NCBI GenBank assembly: GCA_024400305.1
Contig: JAKSMX010000025.1
Location: 1 to 41,484, forward strand
Length of the DNA: 41,484 nucleotides
Reading direction: 5' to 3'
DNA from: Bacteroidales bacterium
Lineage (GTDB): Bacteria; Bacteroidota; Bacteroidia; Bacteroidales; F082
The stretch's first letter is position 1. The number at the start of each line of letters is the position of its first letter. The notes under the pieces are model-generated. The model was given only the letters and a program-made list of their open reading frames with translations. It was not told the DNA's origin and searched no databases. Position numbers and translations under genes: made by a program. Of this stretch, positions 14,422 through 21,745 are shown one piece after another.

Positions 14422-17157
14422 TTAACTTCTCGTGACCTGCAGTCCTGTTTCGGAAAGCGACATCTCGACAAACCGCGCCTTGTTGTTTGCGGGGTTTTCA
14501 GTCAGAATCCTCTTGATTTGCGCTGCCGCGAAGTTGTCTTTCGCCACCATGTAGATGAAACCGCCGCCGCCGGCTCCTGGGAGTTTGAAGCCGAGGCAGA
14601 AATCATCGATTTTCTTCAAAATTTCTTCAACTTCGGCCGGGTTGGTGCCGCTGTCGAGACGTTTGTTTTGCTCCCAAGTCTTGGCTATCATCTTGCCATA
14701 GTTCTGATAATCATTGCGTTGAATTGTCTCGAACATTGCGTTGGCGTGTTGCTTCATGTCGGCGAGGAGTGCCAGGTGTCCGGTTTCGTTGAGGAACATT
14801 TTCCTGACGATTTCCGAGAGTATGTTTTTTGCCGTGCGCGTGATTCCGGTATAATATAAAAGGTGGCACGGTTTGTATTCGGGTTTTGTGAAAAGGTAGT
14901 CGGGCAGCCATTTTATGACAGGTGTCTGCTCGAAGCCGGGTTTTGTCTCAAGGAGTTTCACTCCGTGGAAAACGCCGCCGTATTGGTCTTGCCAGCCGCC
15001 GCCTGTCGTCAGTAACTGCTCTAATATCAATGTCTTGTTGCAGATGACGGTTTTGTCCCAGCCGAGTTTGCAGAAATCGGAGATGGCGGCGAGTACTGTT
15101 GACGAGAGTACCGATGAGGTGCCGAGGCCGCTTCCGGCGGGGATTGCCGACAGCAACGTGATCTCCATTCCGCAGCCGAAGTCTTTGAGCTGCTGTTCAA
15201 GAGTGGCATATTTCTTTTGACAGAAACGTGGCACGAAACCTGCCAGTGCCAATGCCGCCTTCGGTATGCTGAAAGGCGATCCGACTTTCTTGAAATCACA
15301 GACGTCTTCAAATGTCCTGACCTCCTCGTGGGCACCCAAGTCGATGGATCTCAATATTATGTGAAATTCGTTCGAGGGTTTTACGTAAACCTGAATCGGC
15401 TGCTGGCCGTTGAGTTCGATGGCGATGTTCACCACGGAGCCGCCTTCCATGAGGCAATACGGAGGCGTGTCGGTCCAGCCGCCGGCGAGGTCGATGCGCA
15501 CCGGCGAGCGGCTCCACACAATCTGGTCGGAATAGACATCGCACTGCGGCATCTGCAGGTCACCGTAGGCCGAAGCTGTAAGGCCTTCCTGAAGAAGATG
15601 AAAAGCCTCCGATTCCTCCGCCATGAAGTTCAAACCTTTATACTGGTTGATCCTGGCACGAAGGCTGCTGTTATGGATTCTCTTCATAACATCTTCATTT
15701 TCTGTGAGTTCAGCTGGTGACTCAATGCCGAATCTCACATATTTTGATGCGATGTCATCTAAATCGACGTTATAGAAAACGCTTCTGCTGTGATTCGCTT
15801 CGAGAAGCGGAAGGTTCTTCTGCATGAACATTTCACGTTGTGTGAAAAGCCGTTTCAGGTCGGCCTTGTTCAAAATCTCCTCGGCGGAAATGTATTCAGT
15901 GTGAAGTTTTGAGAGTGAAGAGTGAAGTTTTGGGTTTTCGTCAAAAACGCTCTTCACGTACTGCCCCATTTCCTCGATGTCGTCGAAGACAGGGAACGCC
16001 GCCGTCTTGAATGGGTCGGCGTTTTCAGCCGCGTTGACAAATTTGAAAGGCTCGTTGAAATTGTAGGGACGTGCCACGAATGACTTCTCGCCAATCGGGA
16101 TGATGTCGAGGCAGTCGCCGGGGTTCAGTGTCACATCCCATTGATTTTCAGGCACGCCGGTGATGATGTTTTGTCTCGTGACGTTCCAGTTTCTCCCGAC
16201 GTGGCTGTTTTCGATCCAGATGTCGGAGTTTTCAGAAGTGAAGTGAATCTCCGTGACGCAGTTCTGTGTGAAAATCGCGGGATGCGGCTTCACTTTATGA
16301 TGGAAGATTTTGTTCTGGTCGTTGACGAGGTTCTGCACGGCGAGTGTCGAAGAGACGAGTTCGCGGCTTGTGCCGTAATGGTAGAACTCGCCGCCGTCCA
16401 ACGGCATTATCTTGACTGTCAGTTTGTTGAGTTCGATGTCTTCGAGTTCGGGGTTGTTTCCGAGGCAGCGTCCGAAGTCGGAGTAAAGGTCGTAATATTT
16501 TATGTTTCCGTTTTCGTCTTTCGAACGTTTTTCGAGCATCTCCACCGCCTTGTCGCTCAACAGCCACAGCCCGATGTCCATCATATAGACGTGTGTTTTA
16601 ACGAGTTCGTCGATTTGTTCGAGAGTGGGTTTCTGGAGCATCTTGTCGAGTTCGGCGGGGTTGTTGCGCCGCATCGCGAACACTCCGTGGTTCTTTGCTA
16701 TCGAAGAATTAACCCAGACCCCGTAACAAATCACGTCAGCTTCCGGGACTTCGCGCAGCTGTTCGTCGGTGCGGATGAACACGTCGCCGCTGGCAATCAG
16801 AGTGTTGACCGTGACTGGTGTCTTCTCCATAATCTTCTTGTACAGAGGCAGTTGCAGTGACAACAGATCCTGCCCGATTTTCTGTCCGCGAGCCCATCTG
16901 AACACCGGAATAGGGGTGAGGATCTTGCCTGAAGTGGAATATGAAGGCAGCCGCCTTGACTCGCCGCCGGCGTGGATGAGGATTTTCTTGTCGTATGAAG
17001 GGAATTTTTCAAGCAGCCACGTGGAGCCGCCGCCAGAGCCGATGCGGTGGCCTATCGGGTCGGAGGTGCAGAAATATTCGTCTTCTGGCAATCCCGTTAT
17101 ATCATGAAAAGAATTGACCAAATTCGGCGGAAGTGAGAGTAAAATCTTCATAATCAA
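14422..17157 (-). CDS. fkp: Bifunctional L-fucokinase / GDP-L-fucose pyrophosphorylase Fkp
   Basis: A 911-residue protein closely matching Bacteroides Fkp (949 residues) along its length. It phosphorylates L-fucose and then forms GDP-L-fucose from fucose-1-phosphate and GTP, allowing host or dietary fucose to enter surface glycans. The N-terminal pyrophosphorylase domain (1 to about 480) carries C-T-S-D-P and H-A-G-G-E-S-R-R-L-P near 55-75, with S-G-K-I-L-T-P. The C-terminal GHMP kinase domain (about 560-911) has S-P-V-R-I-D-L-A-G-G-W-T-D-T-P-P, the ATP loop I-P-A-G-S-G-L-G-T-S-S near 690, G-G-G-W-Q-D-Q-Y-G-G, and L-P-G-A-G-G-G-G. A copy of the dispersed 7-bp-based repeat is in frame near residue 410-419, in the linker. 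No gmd/fcl genes are nearby, which points to salvage. Confidence 0.95.
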   Translation of the reverse strand: MIMKILLSLPPNLVNSFHDITGLPEDEYFCTSDPIGHRIGSGGGSTWLLEKFPSYDKKILIHAGGESRRLPSYSTSGKILTPIPVFRWARGQKIGQDLLSLQLPLYKKIMEKTPVTVNTLIASGDVFIRTDEQLREVPEADVICYGVWVNSSIAKNHGVFAMRRNNPAELDKMLQKPTLEQIDELVKTHVYMMDIGLWLLSDKAVEMLEKRSKDENGNIKYYDLYSDFGRCLGNNPELEDIELNKLTVKIMPLDGGEFYHYGTSRELVSSTLAVQNLVNDQNKIFHHKVKPHPAIFTQNCVTEIHFTSENSDIWIENSHVGRNWNVTRQNIITGVPENQWDVTLNPGDCLDIIPIGEKSFVARPYNFNEPFKFVNAAENADPFKTAAFPVFDDIEEMGQYVKSVFDENPKLHSSLSKLHTEYISAEEILNKADLKRLFTQREMFMQKNLPLLEANHSRSVFYNVDLDDIASKYVRFGIESPAELTENEDVMKRIHNSSLRARINQYKGLNFMAEESEAFHLLQEGLTASAYGDLQMPQCDVYSDQIVWSRSPVRIDLAGGWTDTPPYCLMEGGSVVNIAIELNGQQPIQVYVKPSNEFHIILRSIDLGAHEEVRTFEDVCDFKKVGSPFSIPKAALALAGFVPRFCQKKYATLEQQLKDFGCGMEITLLSAIPAGSGLGTSSVLSSTVLAAISDFCKLGWDKTVICNKTLILEQLLTTGGGWQDQYGGVFHGVKLLETKPGFEQTPVIKWLPDYLFTKPEYKPCHLLYYTGITRTAKNILSEIVRKMFLNETGHLALLADMKQHANAMFETIQRNDYQNYGKMIAKTWEQNKRLDSGTNPAEVEEILKKIDDFCLGFKLPGAGGGGFIYMVAKDNFAAAQIKRILTENPANNKARFVEMSLSETGLQVTRS
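15901..15932. repeat. In-frame copy of the dispersed 7/14/21-bp repeat inside fkp
   Basis: A 32-base stretch matches the array after tdk (35305-35440) except for G-to-A changes, giving gtgaag in place of gtggag. On the coding strand it encodes K-L-H-S-S-L-S-K-L-H, the same peptide pattern that the array encodes in antisense. The frame stays open. Confidence 0.65.
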
Positions 17158-17164
17158 TGTTTTG

Positions 17165-18550
17165 TTATTTTGTTGCTATTGTTTTGCCTTCTTCGAGACC
17201 TTCGGTGCTTTCTTTCTGGAAAATCACCTTCAAAGTAAGAAGAATCAATTGAATATCAAGGAGAATAGAGGCGTTCCCGACATAAATCATGTCGAGCTTC
17301 AGTTTGTCAACGAAAGTGGTGTTGTATTTTCCGTAAACCTGTGCGTAGCCTGTCAAGCCGGCTTTCACGTAGAGTCTGTATCTGAATTCGGGCAGCTGCT
17401 TGCAGTATTCATCGGCGATTTCCGGGCGTTCCGGGCGCGGTCCGACGATGCTCATGTCGCCTTTCAGGATGTTGAAGAACTGCGGCAGCTCGTCAATCCT
17501 GCAAGCGCGGATGAAACGTCCCACAGGTGTGATGCGGTCGTCGTTTTCAGAGGCGAGACGCGCCTTGCCGTCGCTTTCGGCATTTTGGATCATGCTGCGG
17601 AACTTGATGATTTTGAATATCTTGCCGCCCTGTGTGTAACGCGTCTGCTTGTAAAAGACGGGACCTCTGTCGTATGAATATATCGCGGCGGCGATGGCAA
17701 TCATTACCGGCGAAGTGATGATGATTCCAATAGTAGAAATGAAAATGTCGCCGATTCGTTTCACTATTTTTTCAAAAACAGACATGGAATTGTTTTTGTA
17801 AAAATACAAAGGTGTGTCAAGCAGATGCGAATATTTCGAGTTTTTGTTTATTATGTCAGTGATTGATGGCACGAAATAAATCTTCTTTTCCTTTGAATAA
17901 CAAATGTTCTGGATAATCTCTCGCTTGTCGGTCGGGATGTCGTCAATCATCACGAGGTCGAAGTTGTCGATGTGGCTGATGATGTTCTCCATAGTGTCAA
18001 AACAGCTGACCTTGTCTTTTATCACATAGTTAAGATGCTGATTCATAAAGCGTTTTGAAATGTTGTCATTCTCATCTGCATAGATGTGAAGCAGTTCGTA
18101 AGGGTTGAAAAGTTTGTGGTAGATGGTCATCGCGACCATTGTGAATAAAAAGACAAATACGATTTGCACGACATACATCTTGAAGAAACTCAACAAGATA
18201 GCCGGTATCAGAATCACTCTGCCTATGAGCATTATCACGAACAGAATCTGCATGAACGATGCGCACAGAAGCGCGATTGACTGCGAGATGATGATGTTCG
18301 TACGGGTATAGATTCCGAGCTTGAAACCGCCGAATACGCTCATGAAAAGCAGCACGAAAAACATGTAGATGCCTATGACGAGGAAATTTCCTTTCAGGAG
18401 AAAGCTCGTGTAAAGTAACGGGTTGAGACTTTTGTACCAAATGTATGCAAAAGAAAACATCACGAATAACGCCGTGATGACGTTGCAAATGCCGCGGAAT
18501 GGATATTTCAGTGATTTGTTTGCTGGTCTTGACATGACAATTTGTTTCAA
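17165..18550 (-). CDS. Polyprenyl-phosphate sugar-1-phosphate transferase (WcaJ/WbaP-like)
   Basis: A 461-residue initiating transferase of the large type. Four hydrophobic helices occupy about residues 15-150, a CoA-binding-like Rossmann segment about 150-250, and the C-terminal bacterial sugar transferase domain about 262-461. The catalytic segment is intact: R-I-D-E-L-P-Q with Asp353-Glu354, then K-G-D-M-S-I-V-G-P-R-P and K-A-G-L-T-G-Y-A-Q-V. It starts repeat-unit assembly by attaching the first sugar-1-phosphate to undecaprenyl phosphate at the inner face of the membrane. Only 7 bases separate its stop from the fkp start. As the only initiating enzyme here with an intact DE pair, it is the likely main priming enzyme of the operon. 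Confidence 0.9.
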   Translation of the reverse strand: MKQIVMSRPANKSLKYPFRGICNVITALFVMFSFAYIWYKSLNPLLYTSFLLKGNFLVIGIYMFFVLLFMSVFGGFKLGIYTRTNIIISQSIALLCASFMQILFVIMLIGRVILIPAILLSFFKMYVVQIVFVFLFTMVAMTIYHKLFNPYELLHIYADENDNISKRFMNQHLNYVIKDKVSCFDTMENIISHIDNFDLVMIDDIPTDKREIIQNICYSKEKKIYFVPSITDIINKNSKYSHLLDTPLYFYKNNSMSVFEKIVKRIGDIFISTIGIIITSPVMIAIAAAIYSYDRGPVFYKQTRYTQGGKIFKIIKFRSMIQNAESDGKARLASENDDRITPVGRFIRACRIDELPQFFNILKGDMSIVGPRPERPEIADEYCKQLPEFRYRLYVKAGLTGYAQVYGKYNTTFVDKLKLDMIYVGNASILLDIQLILLTLKVIFQKESTEGLEEGKTIATK

Positions 18551-18553
18551 AAA

Positions 18554-19747
18554 TTATTCTTTTATAAAATTTGCGAAATGTATCATTTGCTTTTTGAAAG
18601 AAAAAGCGTCGCTTGAAGCGGAGATGCAGTTCTTGATATATTTATTGTATTCGTTATCAGGCATTTCTGCGAATGTCCGAATGTTTTGTTCAAGTGTTTT
18701 GTAGTCGGCTGGTTTTGATGTCAGTCCGATTCCGAAATCATTCACGATGTCGGCACCTTCTCTGTCGCCGCTGAACAGCACCGGGATGCCGTGCGGCAGG
18801 ATGTCGAAAATCTTTGACGGCACCGCGCCTTTGATTGATGTCATCAGCGGGATTATTGACACGTCATATTTCTTCAGTTCGGCGACGAGCTCGTTTTTTT
18901 GAAGATAACCGTGATAGAAAATATTTTTCTCGCCGTCGCCGATGTATTTCAAGATCTCGTCAAGTTGGTTGCCACCGCCGTAAAGATGAAACTCAACGTT
19001 AAGTTGTTTAAAATCAATGTTTTTGATTAGCGATAACAAATCCTGCGCCACGCCAAACAGACCGGCATAAACGATTTTAAGTCCGTTTTTTCTTCTGCCG
19101 CCGAAATCCTGCTGTGTCGGATCGCCGTTTTCCTGAAGGTTTCTGTATAGGAAAGTCTTCTTTTCAGGAAACATTTCGAGAACGTGGTCGATGATTTCCT
19201 GCGACTGTCCCATCACCACGTCGGCGTTCTTGTAGATGAAACGCTCGTGCCTGAGCATGAAACGGTGCGACCTGCCGCCTTCCTTCATGACACCGAGTTC
19301 GACCGCCGAAATCGGCCATAGGTCGGAGACGTTGAGGATGACGTTTTTTCTCTTTATCTTTTTGAAAAGAAACATCGCCGATGAAGCTACAAGAAGCGGC
19401 GGCGACTGTATTATGACTCTGTCGTAACTTTTTATGAGGCGGAATCTGAAGGCGAAAAACCACATCGTGAAGGCGAAAGAAAGCATCGCAATCACTCTCT
19501 TTACCGGATTCTTGCTGTTGCAGGCGTAAGTCCAATAACGGTAAACATCTATTCCGTCAATGTTTTCTTTCATTGAGAATCTGTGTCTGTATCCTTCGAA
19601 AATCCTGCCTTTTGGGTAATTAGGCATACAAGTCAGGACATCGACATCAACGCCGTTGTCTTTGAGGCCGCAGGCTAAGTTTGTGATGCGTGACGGCGCG
19701 GCTCCGACTTCGGGCATATAATAAAACGAAACAACAAGTGTTTTCAT
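18554..19747 (-). CDS. Family 4 glycosyltransferase (WbuB-like)
   Basis: A 397-residue GT-B glycosyltransferase. The N-terminal domain shows P-E-x-G-A-A-P-S-R-I near 12-20 (glycine-rich acceptor loop), then C-M-P-N-Y-P-K-G and the H-R-F/R-Y-W-T pattern of WbuB-type GT4 enzymes. The C-terminal domain begins near 215 with K-I-V-Y-A-G-L-F-G and contains L-Y-G-G-G, H-G-Y-L, and a short G-A-V-P-S-K-I-F-D / L-F-S-G-D-R-E-G-A-D donor-binding segment near 300-335. It transfers a sugar to the growing lipid-linked repeat unit; donor unknown. Genes on both sides are within 4 bases, so the genes are co-transcribed. Confidence 0.88.
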   Translation of the reverse strand: MKTLVVSFYYMPEVGAAPSRITNLACGLKDNGVDVDVLTCMPNYPKGRIFEGYRHRFSMKENIDGIDVYRYWTYACNSKNPVKRVIAMLSFAFTMWFFAFRFRLIKSYDRVIIQSPPLLVASSAMFLFKKIKRKNVILNVSDLWPISAVELGVMKEGGRSHRFMLRHERFIYKNADVVMGQSQEIIDHVLEMFPEKKTFLYRNLQENGDPTQQDFGGRRKNGLKIVYAGLFGVAQDLLSLIKNIDFKQLNVEFHLYGGGNQLDEILKYIGDGEKNIFYHGYLQKNELVAELKKYDVSIIPLMTSIKGAVPSKIFDILPHGIPVLFSGDREGADIVNDFGIGLTSKPADYKTLEQNIRTFAEMPDNEYNKYIKNCISASSDAFSFKKQMIHFANFIKE

Positions 19748-19750
19748 GAA

Positions 19751-20563
19751 TCAAAAAATGTTCTTTATTGTCCCGGCGATGCGCGTCAGAAACAATATGA
19801 AATTGTATCTGAAAGGATGCCCGAAATAAATTTTGTTGTATTGCAAAATCAACTTCAAGCCGCTGATAATCTTTGTCTTACGTGAACGATGCGATGTCAG
19901 GGCGGAGCTTTCCCTTATTCTTCTGTAGTATATTGCATCCTCGTCCGAGCATTCCATCGCCTTGATGTCTTTCGACAAGGTGAACATGAACACGCAGTCT
20001 TCGGCTATTTTGAAGTTTGTGTTGAAACGGGTGTCGCTAATTAATTCCTTCGGTATGAGTTTGCCCCAGCAGACCGAAAGATGCGACCTTGCCTGAACGA
20101 TTGACGATTTGCCTTTGCCGTAGAGTTTGTTGAACATGTTTGTAACATAATACGGTTGCACCGAGTTTTCTTCATCAAGGAAAGAAATGACATTTGACAT
20201 CGGAATGACATTTTCTTCAGCTATCGGCAGCATCTTTTCCAAAAAACACTCTGAAATGTAATCATCGTCGTCAACAAAAGTAATGTAACGTCCTTTTGCG
20301 TTGTCGATGCCGATGTTACGGGCGTTTGATACACCAGCGACATCGGTCTGCAACACCTTTATTATATAGCCTTCAAAATTCTTGTTTGCAAAATTGATGA
20401 TTTCTGAATAATATGGTTCTTTGCATCCGTTGAGAATCAGTATTATTTCAAATCTGTCTTTCTCGAACGTTTGGTTTTTCAAGGAAGTCAGACACTGCCA
20501 TATATAACTTTTTGGTTTGTATGAAGGTATGACTATTGAGATGTCGATTCCGTTGTCTTTCAT
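19751..20563 (-). CDS. Family 2 glycosyltransferase
   Basis: A 270-residue GT-A enzyme. It has the N-terminal D-I-S-I-V-I-P-S-Y strand-loop (about 5-13), F-E-I-I-L-I-L-N-G with G-C, the G-V-S-N-A-R-N-I-G-I-D motif (about 80-90), and V-D-D-D-D-Y-I-S (about 99-106) as the metal-binding DxD. The C-terminal third (about 160-250) holds the acceptor region, including A-E-D-C-V-F near 188. It adds one sugar to the repeat unit on the cytoplasmic side; donor and linkage are unknown. It is only 2-3 bases from its neighbours. Confidence 0.88.
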   Translation of the reverse strand: MKDNGIDISIVIPSYKPKSYIWQCLTSLKNQTFEKDRFEIILILNGCKEPYYSEIINFANKNFEGYIIKVLQTDVAGVSNARNIGIDNAKGRYITFVDDDDYISECFLEKMLPIAEENVIPMSNVISFLDEENSVQPYYVTNMFNKLYGKGKSSIVQARSHLSVCWGKLIPKELISDTRFNTNFKIAEDCVFMFTLSKDIKAMECSDEDAIYYRRIRESSALTSHRSRKTKIISGLKLILQYNKIYFGHPFRYNFILFLTRIAGTIKNIF

Positions 20564-20565
20564 TC

Positions 20566-21738
20566 TTATCCAAGCAGTTCGTCGTGTAGTGCATCGAGGA
20601 ATCCGTGACCGTATTTTAGGTCTGGTTCGACATAGTTGCCTTCACCCCATTCATTCCACGAACGGAGGAAAAGGATTTTGTGTTCTTCAGGTTTGTCGGC
20701 AATCAAGTTGATGGCGTCGTTCAGGTGTTTGCGGAAGTTCTCCGGCGTGGCATTGACGTAAACGTCGTCGCATGTCCCCACGCGCGGGCTTTTGTCCCAT
20801 TGAGGTAAAACTGTCGGGAAAATGTTGTCCCATCTGTCTTCCGGAGCAAAGAAATATTTAATGCTTTTCTCATAATTGAAGACATCAGGCTTCATAAAAG
20901 GGAAGAACTCCCTCAGTTTCTTCTGCGCCAAACGGCGGTATTTTCCTGTGTATATCATTTCCGAACGCCGCTTACCGTATGAGTTTATCGCATCAAATCC
21001 GACGGAAAATATGTTTTCATAGACATCCTTACTGCTCTTGAGGTTGGGCATAATGTTTTTTTCAAGTGTGCCGTCCTCTTTCAAGCGTATGGTGCTGGTA
21101 TTGTTCGCAAGTGCCACGAAATAAATACCTTTCAGTCCGTTGTCTTTTGCAAGTTTTCGCCAAAGTTCTATGAAATGTCTTACGTCTTTGAATTTGTACG
21201 GGTCGAAAATTGTGAATATCGGCTTCCCGTCAACGGTGATGTAACGTTTGTCCTTGAACGCCTTCAGCACGTAGTTGAAATGATTGATGTAATCCTCGTC
21301 GCCTGGATATGTCTGTTCGGCAATCATCGTGACTGTCGTTTTTCTGTCGGCCTGCTGCCATGTTTTTGTTGTCCAGTCGTGGTTCGCCCAGCAGAGGCAG
21401 AATGGAAAATCTGGCTTGCCGCTGTTCAGCACTTCGTCGAATGGGCGGTCGAGCAGCCGTTTCCCGTTGCCGAACCAATAATGCCAGTAGCAGAAGCCTT
21501 CGATGCCCGCCTCTCTCGCCAATTCCGCCTGCGCCTCGCGCACTTCGGGGAGACGAAGGTCGTAGAAACCGAGGTCTGCCGGCACTCTCGGCTGGTTGTG
21601 GTTTCTGAAAAGCGGTTTCGCCTTCGCCACGTTGGTCCATTCGGTGAAACCCTTTCCCCAGAATTTGTCGTTTTCCGGAATCGGGTAGAACTGCGGGAGA
21701 TAATATGCGATCACCCGCGCTTTTGCGCTGTTATTCAT
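20566..21738 (-). CDS. WbsX-like / GH99-like protein
   Basis: A 390-residue protein with the WbsX (glycosyltransferase WbsX, GH99-like) signature: an N-terminal A-Y-Y-L-P-Q-F-Y-P-I-P-E-N-D (about 11-24), W-G-K-G-F-T-E-W (about 27-34), L-G-F-Y-D-L-R near 56, G-F-C-Y-W-H-Y-W-F near 81-89, W-A-N-H-D-W near 118, and S-W-N-E-W-G-E-G-N-Y-V-E-P-D near 360-373, all typical of this TIM-barrel group. WbsX proteins are found in many O-antigen and capsule loci. Whether they act as transferases or endo-hydrolases is unsettled. Its place between glycosyltransferase and polymerase genes suggests trimming or modification of the polysaccharide. Confidence 0.88.
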   Translation of the reverse strand: MNNSAKARVIAYYLPQFYPIPENDKFWGKGFTEWTNVAKAKPLFRNHNQPRVPADLGFYDLRLPEVREAQAELAREAGIEGFCYWHYWFGNGKRLLDRPFDEVLNSGKPDFPFCLCWANHDWTTKTWQQADRKTTVTMIAEQTYPGDEDYINHFNYVLKAFKDKRYITVDGKPIFTIFDPYKFKDVRHFIELWRKLAKDNGLKGIYFVALANNTSTIRLKEDGTLEKNIMPNLKSSKDVYENIFSVGFDAINSYGKRRSEMIYTGKYRRLAQKKLREFFPFMKPDVFNYEKSIKYFFAPEDRWDNIFPTVLPQWDKSPRVGTCDDVYVNATPENFRKHLNDAINLIADKPEEHKILFLRSWNEWGEGNYVEPDLKYGHGFLDALHDELLG

Positions 21739-21745
21739 AATAATA

